A stretch of DNA of 56,055 nt from Heterotrichella gracilis (lineage: Eukaryota; Sar; Xanthophyceae; Tribonematales; Xanthonemataceae), in assembly GCA_032358255.1 (NCBI GenBank), contig JAULBX010025774.1, positions 1-56,055 of the forward strand. Reading direction: 5' to 3'. The notes under the pieces are model-generated. The model saw only the letters and a list, made by a program, of their open reading frames with translations. It searched no databases and was not told the origin of the DNA. This document shows, piece by piece, positions 33,003-45,804 of the stretch; position 1 is the stretch's first letter, and each line of letters begins with the position of its first letter. Both the position numbers and the translations under genes were made by a program.

Positions 33003-35333
33003 GGCGCACCGCACTGCTCACTGTCGGACCCCCTGGTGCGCTGGCTGCGGCTATCCCCTTGTCGCAATGCGTGTGCCTGATATGATGTGCAGCAGCAGCA
33101 CCATGTGATCAAGGGTGTCAGGACTGCAGCTGCCCCTGCTCCTCCTCTGTACCGAGAGAAGTGCAGAAATCCTCCCCTGTTGCGCACGTACTGTGGCTGC
33201 TGCTTCCTGCTTTGCGTTGTCTTTGTGATTGCACAAGGAAAAGGGGTGGGAGGTGGGGGGCAGCTGGTGCCAAGTGCCTGCTAATATTGAGCTTCAGATA
33301 CGTTGTGGGCAGCCCTGCAATGCAGTCCATGGTCAAGGTTGATGTCTTGGTTGGGGGTCAGTTGTGCAATAGCTAATCATTGGTGCACTTGGCAGATTGG
33401 CAGTGCAATGCAGTTTCAACGTTGTCCCCTTCTGATGTAGCACAATTTCGAGAGTACCAATGACATACATCGGTGACCCAAAACGCAGATACAGCTGTTA
33501 GATTGAGTAAACCTTGCAACCCCACTTGCTTCTTTGGCATGGGTATGTGGACCACACCAGGTTTTGGGGCATGCACTCCCATAACTGCAGGCATGGTATA
33601 TGCTTCCAATCACCTTGACGTTACACTGAGCCAGCCTACCACTTACAGCAGAGAAACACATCTAACACTTTCAAGATAAGCATCTTTTGATAGGCAACGA
33701 GCTCCCCCCTTCAACTCTTATGGGCGTGAGTTACGAAGTGGCGTGGCAGTCGCAAAACGCTTGCAATAAACACAGAGTTGGCTATGCAACAATGAGCTGC
33801 TTTGTTGCGTTTTACATACTCTTCCTTTCGACAACAATAATGGTTTTACTTGCCCGATACTAAGTGTACCCGTTGCCCGTAACCCTAGCCAGCACTGGGC
33901 ACATGTGTAGCATGCCTTGTCTCAACTGCGACGCTTTGTAGATGTAAACACCTGTAATGATTCTGTTTTGGTATATCAAGTGTAATGTGGGAGTGGGCAT
34001 CAACAATACAGCTGTCCTTGGACGACACAAAACATTGGCGTTGTCACTGGAGGATGCAGTGACTTTCATATTGCATGCACTGCAAAAGCAACGAAGGCGT
34101 ACGCCTAAGACCTTCAAATATGTAACAGGACCGACAGCCAGTGTTTTGGGCTTGCTAGCGACTTTCGGCACGCACTTGTCCGAGCCCAGCAAACACCGGT
34201 GTTTGTAACTGCACACGGAGTTACAAGCACACTAGGCAAGCGGTGTAGCCCTCTGTTTTGCAGCAAATGTGCCACAGCACCCGTATATACCGAATAGATA
34301 CACCTGCTCAGACCCGCTATGCCGGTAAAGCTCACCTGGACGAGTAAGTGCAAGGTACTGAGTTCCAGCCGTTGCCACATGCATGCATGCCGAACTGATG
34401 CCGCATCTTGTTCACGAACTATTGAGCGGGCTGGTTAATACCATCTTCACCAACAGCACGCGACAACCTATAAGAATATATACATGCAAGTTTATCTGTA
34501 CACATCAAGTGCAGCGACGAACATGCTCAATCACCGAGAGCCCCCGCGGCCACCGGGGACGCCGCAGCGGCTCCGGGCTTGACCTCGCGACGCGACGCTA
34601 CGAGGCCAAACTGGCGCTGCATGGGGTGGACCTCGAAATGCAACACCTCCAAAACGAAACCAGGAACAAAGCTGCCGCGGACAGAAAGTGCGTGCGGAAT
34701 TGGAGCATCGGGAGCAGAATTGCACGGCGTGAAACCCACGTCCCGCGCCCCGGTCGACATCGTCGTCGCCGGACTGTCTGGCTGAGGCACCCTCGTATCT
34801 GGAGAGGTCCTGGCTGAAAAACCGCACGCGTGCTACCAGCGGGCTATCCAAGATGTACGTGTACGATCCGCTGCCCAGCCTCAGCAGAGCCTACATGCCC
34901 CTGCGCTGTATCCCCTGCGCACCAGTGCACATAATATGCAAGGGTACACGCACAAACTTGGCTTTAGGCGCCCGCACATAGCATGGCACAGGCATGACGC
35001 AAGCGGGCTCCGGTCTACTTGTTGCGCGCGTGCGTACAAGTGCAGCAGAAGGGATATGGGCACCAGAAGGTGGGTATTTGCATTTGGTGCTACCAGGATC
35101 GTGTCGCCCAAGCTTGCTATGGTGCTCTTTCGCTGTGCAATTGGTAGGTGTACATACTCTTATTTGGCTGCCGACACAACACACAAAGCGGCCTAGCTTC
35201 CCGCACGAGCAGCTGCAGCTGGGCAGGGTGTGGCCACCAACTGACCACGGGCATGTCCTCACAGCTGCGCCATAACAGGAGGCACATGCATGCAGCCAAA
35301 AAAGTGCACAGCCCATTTCTGTACACCAACCCC
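33003..35333. other. RWP-RK upstream region and gap before the S9 peptidase
   Basis: About 2.3 kb without a confident gene. It holds the RWP-RK promoter side and one GC-rich stretch with broken coding character (34515-34920, listed separately). No RNA gene or intact mobile element is seen. Confidence 0.4.
34515..34920 (+). pseudogene. Degenerate GC-rich coding-like fragment
   Basis: Frame one reads RYEAKLALHGVDLEMQHLQN, an amphipathic charged helix. A second frame then continues AELEHREQN, and later LERSWLKNRTRATSGLSKMY, with a stop and frame shift between. The abrupt GC-rich, Glu/Arg-rich character differs from its surroundings. It resembles a decayed gag-like or cellular coiled-coil gene, but no family is recognised. 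Confidence 0.25.
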
Positions 35334-35612
35334 TTACACTCCAACCTCCCCCCGGTCCCACAGACTGGTGCATATAATCTAATCACCAGCTCTGTTTCCT
35401 ACCCCAGCTACTGCTCTAGGAAATAACAGGAAGGGCCTCCTTACTATATCACCCCATCCTGAACTACAAGCCAAACGCCATCCAGCCACCCCATCCAGAG
35501 CTCTGCCTGCCCTCTCAAATGGCAGACAGCCACATCAAGGCCCACAGCTTCAACCCATACCCCTCTGCGCCCCTCCCTCCCCTCCACCCGCCTCCCCAGC
35601 CGGCCTTCCCCC
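35334..35612 (-). other. Putative S9 peptidase 3' UTR and TGTAA signal
   Basis: TGTAA (read on -) is at 35334-35338, 275 bases after the stop codon at 35613-35615. The rest of the interval is C-rich on + with no coding signal. Confidence 0.45.
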
Positions 35613-38600
35613 TCACTTTTCCGCCAGGTTGTCCACCTGGATGGGCTCAAGGTCCTCGGGCATGGGCGCATCAAAGCCCAGCACCCGGCCAAAGAAGAAC
35701 AGCGTGCCGTCCAGGGTGCGGCGGATGTTGGTGGCCGCCCTGAAGCCGTGCTGCTCCCCGGGATACATGACCAGCGCTGTGGGGATGCCGCCCTCGCGCA
35801 GCGCCTGGTACATGATCTCAGCCTGGTTGGGCGGCACGATCTTGTCCTCCGCGCCCTGAGGGGAAAGCAAGGGCAGGTGTCAAAGCAGACAAACAGAGTG
35901 CATGGTAAACTTAGTAACAAATATTTCCTCTGGGGTCAGGGTTGAGGAAAGGAAACAAGTTTCTATTTTTTTAAGCTTAGTTTGCATCGTCCGAAGTTGC
36001 CAGATGCCTCTGGAGCACAGGGTTATGAGCAGGGTGCTTTAAAACGGCAGCTCGGCGCACACCAGGCACCCCTACGTCTCCTGTACGTGTGCAGACGCTC
36101 CTGATACTCCACCAAACATGCGCACAAGACACAAGGTAGACACTCCATTATAAATGCACTGCCTTGCCCCAGCCCCCACCTGGAAGAAGATCATTGGGTG
36201 CTTGATGTCCCCCCGCGCGTTGATGGGCGCCCGCTCCACATACACCTGGCGCGCCTCAGGCAGCGGCCCCACCAGGTTGTCAAGGTAGCGCGACTCAAAC
36301 TTGTGCGTCTCAGCGGCAAGCAGCTCCAGGTCAGCCACCCCGTACAGGGAGGCACCCGCACGGAACACATCCCTACAGGGGGGAGGGTGAGCAGAGTGAG
36401 AAGACAGTGGGCTGCGGAGGTCAAGATGATAATAAACTGTATAGGTGTAAGGGTACGGGGGGTGCGTTGGAGGTTAAGGTGATGATGAACTGGTTAGGGT
36501 GCGGTGGTGCGCGCGCGTTGGAGGTCAAGTTGATGATGAAGCTTGCTAATCATCAAGTACCAGGACAAGACTGGCTTGAGCACATCTTCCACCCCCTGCC
36601 CCCCACCGCCCCCACATGACACACAAACGGTCCACAGACACATGCCCCCCTGCCCCGCACCTGAACGCCATGCAGGCCATGGTGGTGTACCCCCCCGCGC
36701 TCCCCCCCGTGATGCAGAGCCTGTCCTCATCAACCTTTCCCTCGCGGGCCAGGTGCAGCGCGGCGTTGCAGCAGTCTGCAATGTCCACCACGCCCCACGC
36801 GCCCCGCAGCCTGTTGCGGTAGTCGCGCCCGTAGCCTGTGCTGCCGCCGTAGTTGATGTCCGCAACGGCAAACCCTGGGGAAGGGTTTAAGTGTAGGGTT
36901 TTAGCAGAGGTGCTTACGCATAGGTGATATCAACAACGGCAAACCCTAAGGAAGGGTTCAGGGTTTAAGGTTCAGGGTTTAGCAGAGGTGCTGCCGCCGT
37001 AGTTGACGTCGGCAACGGCAAATCCTGAGGAAGGTTGGAGTGGGTGGTACTATGGTTGGTTCATGGGGTGGGTGTGCATTCGATGGGGGCCTGCTGGGTG
37101 GTGGTGGTGCGTGACCCTGTATGTGCGGCAGCATGCGCATGTGCAGGCGGTGTCCAAGGTGTATGCACCCTTCATCTGTATCACCTCAAGTAAAGTTCCT
37201 GTGCATGCCTTCATTCCCAACCCATGCCCCACAGCCACCATACAATGTATAGGCCAAGGTACGATTACCTAGTTCTTACATGCATTTCAGCGGTACAGGG
37301 AGATGAGCTGTCACAGGGAAAAGAGCATTGCCCCCAGCCCTCCTCTCCACAGCACAAGCCATGCCACCGCTCCCTCCTCATGCACTCACACAAACCCACC
37401 ACCCCTCACCCACATCCCGCACCTCTGCTTGTCCAGTACTGGTACGACAGGTTGAATGCGATGGACGCCTGCGATGTTGGCCCCCCGTGGATCTGCACCA
37501 GCAGCGGGGGCAGGGTGCCAGGGGGGAGCGCGTAGTCCTTGTTGGCGGGGGGGTAGTAGTACATGTGGGCAGTCAGGCCGCCATCGGTGGAGTACTCGAT
37601 TGCCTGGGGCTCCGACAGATAGCCGGGGTCGATCTGCATGAGCAGTGGCGCTCATGGCATCATTCCACATTACAGGGTAGCACTGACGCCAGAGAAACCA
37701 GCACAAATACCACACCTGCTGGCACATGCTAGGCCCCCAAAACGTATGCATTGAGGAGGTTGTACATTTAATTTGCTTTTAGTGCAAACCGTCTCGCCTA
37801 CCTCCACAGTGCTTGAGCTGAGAACCACCTGCCACTTGTCCGGCCCAGATGCCGCCAGTGCATCCACGTCAGCTGCCACCTGGCGCACGATGCATGAGGC
37901 AACGCGCGCACTCCCGGCAAGCATCGACACAATGAACTGGCCGTCAACCTGTGAGAGGGGCCAAGAGCATGTGGGCAAGGGCAGAAAAGTGGGGAAGGTG
38001 AACAGGAATCAGCTAGGAATTATTTCTGCAAATCGACTACGGTGGAGGGGTGTGGGTACACGCAGACAGGCAAGAGGACAACAGTAATGCATGACAGGGC
38101 GCCTCCCATAATTGTCCCTCCCAGTGTAACCCACCCACCACAGTCCCATGTGCCCCCTCAGCCTCACCCCTCACCTCTTGCACCGCCACACTGCCTCCCC
38201 CATAGTGCGTAAAACCCGTGTCCAGGTCCTTGATGCTGCCAGTTGCGGGGTCTACCAGGGCCAGCGTCGCTCCTGGGCGTGCAGGCGAGGAGTACACCGC
38301 CAGCAGGGAGCCGTTGGGCAGAGGGTGGAAGGTGTGGAGGCCAAACATCCAGGGGGGGTTCCCGAACTCGGCGTCAATGGGGGTGATGTTCCTGGCCTGT
38401 GTCATTGGAGGGGGTTTGTGGGGAGTTGCATTTGGTGGGACATGGTTGTGCAAGCCTAGATGCCCCAGCGGCCAGCAGGCACGGGAGGCAGCATCAGCAC
38501 ATGCAGAGCACATGGAGTACACGTGTCACACAGTGGAATGCGCCAGGTATGCAAGGGACGGTGTGCGCCTCTCAAGGCAGCAGTTGCAACCTGGTATGGC

Positions 38601-41600
38601 AGAAGTACAAAGGACTTGGGCCGGCCACCAGGCGGCTACCTTGTACTACTTCTGATGTGTCAGCAAAATTGCCCTCCTTGATTTCTCATATCACTTACTC
38701 ACCTTGCCAGGCGCATCCTCTGTGTAAATGTTCCACCAGTTTGTTTCATCCCCCACCCAGTACAGGCGGCCATCGGGGGCCCACAGGGGCTGCTGCACTG
38801 ACACGCCTGGCCCGCCAGCAACCTGGGGCAAGGGGGGGTGAACATCAAAGGTTGCAAGGGAACACCGTTGCACCAAGGTGTGCGGATGGGAATTGGGCCA
38901 GGGGGGCCCGGTCCAGCGGTGTTGAGTGTACTGGATTGAGCTTGTGGCTGATGGGTGGCCCATGCAGCAGGAGGTGAAGTGCATGCGGGTAGGGGTATCA
39001 TATGCAGCGGGTGTATACGCAAAGAGCGTTGCTCAACCATGGTCTGCTGGTGCGCCCACCTTGCGCGTGTTGGTGAGGCTGCCATCCGGCGACACGTCGG
39101 CCACAAACAGCTCCACATCATCCCTGGGACAAGGGGGGAAGGTAAGTAAAGCACGTGGGGAGGGCCACCAGCCACATGTCACGCCAATGCCACATCTTGC
39201 AAAGCTTGCCCCTACCATCCCGCAATGACCCGCCACATGCTCCGCCACATGCATTACCAGCACAAACCCCCCACAAACAACACTGCCTCAAGCACGTCTG
39301 CAGTATAAGCGTGGCAAGAGGGGTGACCATGCGGGGTGGGCTGGAAGTAGAGCAGGGCACTCACCAGGGCATGTTTGGGTGGTTCCATGCCACGTACGCC
39401 AGGCGGGTGGCGTCTGGGCTGAGGCGGGGTGCGGCATAGAAGTCGTAACCACTGACCAGGGTGGTGGCGGCGCCGCTGGTGGTGTCTGGTGGGGATGGGT
39501 GTGTGTGTCAGATGGGCAGGGCAGGAGGGCACTTTGCAGGGTGGATACACAGAGGCATGTCTGCGTCATATGATGACATTGGAGCACATGTATCAGAATG
39601 TTAATCAGTAATCAGTTGGGTTTATCAGATATTGGCTGCAACCCACGTGACCCATGTAGGAGGCCGTGGCGGAAACACATGAAACACTTGCGCGCGAGTT
39701 GCTTGCCAGTCATGCGGCGAGGGAGTAGCCTAAAAGCCAGCCCTTGACATGCCGGACATGTTGTGCATGCGCCATGGGTGCGTGCGGATGCACGCTGCTA
39801 GCCTTTACGGTAGTACCACACCACCAATCCCCACTCCACCCACCCACAGCCGCAATGGTAGTGACCGGCTCCCCCCCCTTGCTGTGATCCTCACACACAG
39901 CCACCAGCCGGCCCCGACCCGCGTCAACCACCGCATCCGCAAAGCGCAGGCCAGTGTCTGCGGGAGTGAGGGGCTGGGGGGCACCTACTGTGGGGTTCAG
40001 CGCCTGGGAGTACAGCCGCTGGTCACTGCATAGCGTGGGGGGGAGAAGAGCAAGGGTGTAAGCGGTGGGCGAAAAGAGTATGTCACGGCGATGCCCTGCA
40101 TTCGCGGCTGGCAGCGTGCGTGAGTGGCCGCTCAACCAATTGACACCTGCACCCCATCGCCGCTAGACTTGCGTACCATGTGGGTATTTAGTGGTAAAGC
40201 ACAAGGCACATGCCATGACATGCCACGCCATGCGCGTTGCGTTGCCAACCGAATCCGACACCATGCACCCGCTCCCTATCAACAACTCATTGTGTGCGCC
40301 CTGTACAACCTGCAATGCTATCAGTACACATCACACAGTACCCTGCCTGCCCCACCTGAAGTTTGCAAAGTAGATGGTGTGTGGGGTGAAGGTGACTGCG
40401 CCCCCGCCATACTCCTGCACGCGTGTGCGCACGTTGATGCCCGAGTCAGGGCCGGGGGTCACGTCCTCGGTGGTGCCGTCGGGCAGCCTGCGGGGGAAGG
40501 GATGATAAAGGGGGGTGGGGAGGGGGGTGGTGTGTGTATGACAATATATGTTGGCAAGGCCAGGGGAGGGCAGTAGCTCTGCCAAGGCCTGTGCGTGTGC
40601 TGGTTACCCTTGAGCACTGTTTTGGTGGAGCACGTTGTGAATAGTGCGCCCACAGTTTAGAATCATAGAATAATGCTGGAGCTGCGCCACAGTTTACATA
40701 AACTCCTGCTGCAGGTCACTCCTGTGCGAAGCAAGGTGTCGTGCAGGGTGTCAGAGGCAGCTCCGAGGCTTGCCCTCCCCTACCTGCGCACTATGACCGA
40801 CCTCCCCTGCTCCTTGGGCCGCAGCTCCACCCAGTACAGGGTGCCGTCTGGGGCAATGTGTGGGGCGGACAGGCGGGTGGAGGAGGACACGATGAGGTCC
40901 GAGGTGACAGGGGACTGCCACGCGCCAAGGGGGGCTACGGTGGGGGCCATGATGGGGGCGGATGGGGAGGCACTGGCACTGCAGGGAGGAATGGGGGAGA
41001 GTTTGGTTGTGAAAGGGAGGGGTAAAGCTGGCTAAGGGGTGATGCTGCCGAGAGCAGCTCCAGCATGCGGACATGTGGGAGGCACAGGTGGTAGCGGATG
41101 TCAATATTGTGCATACACAGGATTGCTACACAAGCACACCCTGTGCCTGCATCGGTAATAGAGGTCACAATTGCGAGGAAAGTTGTATGTTACTCGTTTG
41201 ACTATGCTCTGCCCGAGGCGGGGAGTGGCGCCTGACACCAGTACCATGGGCAACACACAGCAGGAAGCAGATGCAACAGTGCACACTCTCCGCAATATGC
41301 AAGCCCCGGCAGTGTTTACATTAGTGTCAGATGATCACATTCACATCACTGCTAACACCAGTATGTGATCAGGGCAAGTTCTTGGTGTATGCATGCATTG
41401 GGTGCAGTGTGTGGCTCGCAGCACCCACCGTGTGACCAAGCGGGGAGCGGGCGATGCAAGCGCCGACGGCAGGCTCAAGTGACGAGCACTGTCCCGCCGA
41501 AAGGCACCAATTGCTGGTAGCAAAGGGGGCTTGGACAGGCAAGGTGCCGGTACGAGTGTCCTCACGCCCTGCGGCAGGACTGTGCGATGCAGTGCATGCG

Positions 41601-41616
41601 AGGCGTACATGTACAT
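35613..41616 (-). CDS. S9 (prolyl oligopeptidase family) serine peptidase, probable organelle leader
   Basis: Exons in coding order: 41429-41616, 40784-40978, 40356-40487, 39844-40025, 39365-39485, 39060-39123, 38703-38822, 38175-38396, 37802-37948, 37423-37633, 36661-36874, 36180-36372, 35613-35855; about 743 residues. Residues 1-62 are Arg/Ser/Ala/Leu-rich and nearly free of acidic residues, consistent with a chloroplast or mitochondrial transit peptide; an in-frame TGA lies just before the ATG. The middle is a WD-like beta-propeller ([28 protein letters not shown]). The C-terminal alpha/beta hydrolase carries HGGPT (oxyanion side), nucleophile Ser about 586 in GGSAGGY, Asp about 667 in GAEDKIVPP and His about 699 in GEQHGF, so the triad is complete. 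Family members remove acyl-amino acids, dipeptides or short peptides; exact specificity is unknown. Only 415 bp separate it from the divergent gene at 42032, so a shared promoter is likely. Confidence 0.93.
36842..37035 (-). repeat. Three tandem copies of the S9 exon-11 start
   Basis: Exon 11 begins at 36874 ([11 protein letters not shown]). Two diverged copies of its start lie upstream in intron 10, offset 71 and then 79 bp; the shared CAACGGCA begins at 36863, 36934 and 37013 on +. Stretches with GGGTTTAAG, AGGGTTTTAG and CAGGGTTTAG lie between them. Only the copy at 36874 joins in phase and matches the family. Confidence 0.85.
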
Positions 41617-42031
41617 GTGTCACGAGGGTTGTCAGGTAAGAGGCAACAGAGAAAGCGGCGGGCTTTCGACTGAAGGAGGAGAGAAGGTATACTAGGTAGT
41701 CCAAGACGTCGTCTCTTGTGCGATTAGACAGCAAGGCCAGGGCATGCATGCATGTGCTCAAGTGAGCTCCCCGTTCACATTCTACACGTCTTCTCCCCGG
41801 CGGCTTAGCCCACCAGAACCTGTGACCAGATGTGCTGTGGCCGTACAAAGGGGGCCGTGCACCAGTTGTCGCGACACCTTGCTCCCCGGCCTGTATCCCT
41901 TGTGAAAACACAGTCTGGGTATATGCATGCATTGGCTGTAGTGACATGCCGCAATACTCTTAGGTACTGCTAGCGCTAGCCTGGCGACAGCCTCGCTATT
42001 GCGTCTTTGTTGCACATCAAGCCTGTATCAG
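41617..42031. promoter_or_regulatory. Divergent promoter region, S9 peptidase / plastid-type protein
   Basis: A 415-bp interval between two divergent ATGs. Both products have transit-like leaders, so co-expression is plausible. No named element was identified. Confidence 0.5.
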
Positions 42032-44659
42032 ATGGCTCCGGCAGCACTGATCGCCGCGACTCCCTCCACCTCCACCCCCACCAGCATCCGCTGTGGCATG
42101 CATGCACGCCCCTTCACCACGCACCCGCCCTGCGCCCCGCGCCACCAGCACTGGCCCCGCCTCCCCACCGCCCCCAACAATGGTTACCGGTTGTCCAGCT
42201 TCCGCCTCGTTGCCCGCAGCGCCCCCCTTGAGGAGCAGTTCGATGCGCCTGCCCTGCAGGAGACCGCTGCGCAGGACCTGCTGATAGACAAGCTGCTGGA
42301 GGCAAAGAACCAAAAGGAGGTGGGGATGCAATGCAGCCTGGGTACTGGGGGATAGCAGTACGGGTGTGCACTGAATTGTAGGGTTGTTGAGGATCACCCT
42401 GGCTGGCTGGGCCCACATGCCATGCTGATGCATGCATAACACCCGTGTGCATGTGCTTTGCCACTGGGAGGTAGGACGGTGCACTGCTGCTGAGCTACCC
42501 ACAACCACACAATTTGAAATTGTGGAGGTTGTTCCCCCCAATTCCGCTGTACCCCCTCGGTCCCCTTTCATCCTCGCCTGACCTGCCATGCCTGCCCCCC
42601 CAGCTCGCCCAGCTAGTTGCCGAGAACGTGCTGAGCTTCAACACCAGCATGTGGCTGCGCATTGCCACGCGCAGCGACGCGGCCAGCGGCCCTGAGCAGC
42701 GGCAAGCGCTGTCTGCGCTTGCCTCCACCTGCATGGCGCTGCTGCAGGCGCTTGCGCAGCAGACGGAGAGCCAACTGGTGGACAGCTCAAAGGTGGGCAG
42801 CGCAGGAGCAGTGGGGCTAGTAAACCACATTTGGAAGCAGTATCAGGATATGTAGTCTGTTTGTATGCAAGCAATGCCATGCGCCTGAGGTTTCCCACCA
42901 TAAAGAATTGCATGATGCAGCGCCATTTCACCACTAAAGCACACTTCAATACCCATGGCAATGCTCCAATGGTGCAATGGGCGGGAGTCTGGTTGAGATG
43001 GGGACCTTTCACACCAGGCATGGAGGCCTGCAACAACGCCGGTGCACGCATTGGTTCATGTATGGGGGATTGCAGCATGGATGCATGGAGCTATGTGCAT
43101 GCCTTTTCTATCACGCCATGTGAACCACCCTCCCCCAGGTGCTTCAAGAGATCCTTATTGCCGGTGCCAACGCGCGCGGGGAGTGGGAGCTGCCGTTGGC
43201 GCAGGACAGCCTTGTGGCAATGAAGAAGGTGGGTGATGCATGGATGGTGGGAGGGGTGGGAGCCCGGGCATCTGACATATGAATTGCATGGGTTAGTGCA
43301 CAAGTGTGTGGTGGTGAGCGCATACATCTAAGTCTTGAAAATAACAATCATTCTATGTCATCAAGGTAGGCCAGTGTGGACAAGAGGTTTGCCATGCAGC
43401 ATGTTTCAAATAAGATCTTCACTGCAGCATGGGGATACATGATATCCAACTCTGAAAGCATTTTTTTTCAATAAATCAAATATAATTAGCTTGAAAAAGC
43501 AATGTTTGTTTCACAAAATACGGGGGCCATGTGCAGAGTGCAATGCATGCCCTACTCTCATACCATATTTTTTCTGTCACCGCTCAAACCCCACCCACCC
43601 CTCTTCCAGGCCCTCGAGTCGCGTTCCCAGTACCTTGACGAGGCGCTGCTGTCCAATGCGTTTGCCTACCTCAAGAAGGCGTCGGATGACAACATGGATG
43701 GTGGGCAACTAGGCTTGGGGGTAACTTGGGGGGCTGGTTTAGGATAGTCTCTGTGTGCTGTGCACGCCTCTGGCACAGCGATTCACCACCTCCATGGTTG
43801 TCTACCTCTGTGTCCTGTGCATGGCCGTTGGATTGCGTTTTGTCAGTGGTTGTGTCGACGGTGGAGGCCAATACATCTACGCATGCAACCGCATGCTCCA
43901 AACACACATGGCAGGCTGGGAACAGGCACAAGCTTCTTGTGCCGCTCAACCTGACTACAAGAACTTGCACATGCGTGGCGCCCTGGCACCCACGGCATCT
44001 GCCAAACCTTGCTACCCCATCCCAGCGCGCCTGACTTCCCTCACCCTCCTCTTCCAGGCATGGTGACCCTGCTCCAGAAGGTGCTGCAGCTGTACGCATC
44101 ATACGCGCTCACAGCGGGTGCGCTGGGTGGTGAGGGTGCGGGTGCTGAGGCGGCCATAGGGCGTCTGCTGGCGGCTGACGAGGAGGAGTGGGATGTGCTG
44201 CTGAGGGCGGAGGCGGGTGCGCCTGAGGGGGCGGGCGAGGCTGCACTCATGGCCGCGCTGCAGAAGCGCATGGAGGCAACCGTGCTGAGCCTGAAGAGCG
44301 GGTCATATGCGCAGCGGGTACAGGTGAGCAGGAGGGTGGCGGTGGGTGGGTGGGTCCTCCTGCAGGGGCTGGGGCTGTTGCCGGGTATGCTTTTGTGTTA
44401 TACAGTGGCATGAGTGGTGCATACTCATCTGCGCACTGTGTCTCGCTTTGGGTCTCTGTGTTGGTGCCCAAGTACACACAGGGCTGGTGTTGAGCACGCA
44501 TGCGCTTTTTCAGCACTACAGGTGTACCCGGTCTGCCTTGGTTAAGCCCCGCACACCTCATTGTTCTGACTGCATGTGGCTGCCTTGCAGGCTGAGTACC
44601 TGAAGGAGCTGGAGGCGCGTGTGAAGGCGGTGTACAGCGAGGCAGCGGGAGCAACATGA
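42032..44659 (+). CDS. Plastid-type helical protein of unknown function
   Basis: Exons: 42032-42319, 42604-42792, 43139-43228, 43610-43700, 44058-44323, 44591-44659; 330 residues, phase kept to the TGA. Residues 1-65 are Ala/Pro/Thr/Arg-rich without acidic residues, typical of a chloroplast transit peptide. The mature part is acidic and alpha-helical, with segments such as LLIDKLLEAKNQKELAQLVA, then SQYLDEALLSNAFAYLKKAS and YLKELEARVKAVYSEA. No catalytic or metal motif is visible. The sharply coding-like composition and exact splicing make it a real gene. I cannot name the family; a conserved green-lineage plastid protein is the best guess. The first in-frame ATG after the upstream non-coding sequence was taken as the start. 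Confidence 0.82.
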
Positions 44660-45804
44660 GGGCCATTCCGGGGCGGTGCACGTGAGGGAGGGGGGAGCAA
44701 GTCTGAAATGCGTCAAGCAATAGAGTTTACAATATAGTTGAGATATTGGATGCACAATGAATATACTCATCAATTCAACTGGGTAAGCCACTCAGCTGGG
44801 CACGCCATATACATGTGCACCTTGCATGCAGATGTTTGGTCCATCCATTATTCCATCTGGGTTTCCCAAGTTGTCAACTCAATGCGCCATAAGGGGCCAC
44901 ATGCGCCACGCGGCGCAGCCATGGCGGCCAGACATGCACATATTTTGCCCTTACTTTTTGAATGGGGTCAGCCAGTGTGTAGAGCTCCAGCCGTTAAAGA
45001 CCGTCCCTAGCCTTGCTAGGCTTGTAGCGGCTGCAGTAGATTGCATGCCTCGCCAACCAGCCGCACAATTGTTATCAGGCCTAGCTGCTAGCGAGGCCTA
45101 TATGGCGGCCATATGTGGCCCGCGCGCGCGCATGGCCATCAAATCCGATTCGATTTGATTGATCATAGATGAGTGATCTTTATGATGCTTTAGTGACTCA
45201 CCAGTGGTCGCCTATTTGGCACCTGCCGGGATCCTCCGGTTTGGGAGCTGCGGTCATGACTGGTCACTGCCCTAAATTTAAACTTTAAGTCTTAAAACTC
45301 AAAGTTTAACTTAATGATTTTTTAAGGCGAAGGCTTGCCAAGCCTTGCCAAATTTAACTTCAGCCGAGCTTGAGCCCCTCAAGGGCCTGGTGTGATCAGC
45401 GCCGGCACCATGGTGCGTATTTTGTGCACGGCCATGGGGTATCATACACTGTCACTGTGCATTGTCCCTGCAGGCGCCAGTCTAGGCTACCTCACCAGAT
45501 CTTCACGCCGCCACAGCGCACCTACATCATATGCACTGGCTAGTGTACCCAGCAGACAGGTTTGCACAGAAATGCAGATATGCCAGTGGCACCCTGGCTG
45601 TGGCATGTGGCTATGGGTACTGGCAGACTGAGTGGAATGTGGGTCTGTGGTTACAGAAGGGTCAGCATACAGCCAAGCTGAAGCCGCCATCACAGTGCGT
45701 GTGGAGAGGCGCCCCCACACCAGGGCCTACCCCGGCACGGTGCACCACCCACCCCCGCCATGCATGCATCCGCAGCCATCACTGCTCCGTTGCACCACTG
45801 GCGC
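44660..45804. other. Convergent intergenic region with AT-rich hairpin
   Basis: It lies between the plastid-type gene and eL24. An AT-rich imperfect inverted repeat (AAACTTTAAG...CTCAAAGTTT, about 45284-45312) is followed by TTGCCAAGCCTTGCCAA. TGTAA on - at 45651-45655, 150 bp after the eL24 stop, is a good polyadenylation signal for that gene. No other gene is seen. Confidence 0.5.
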
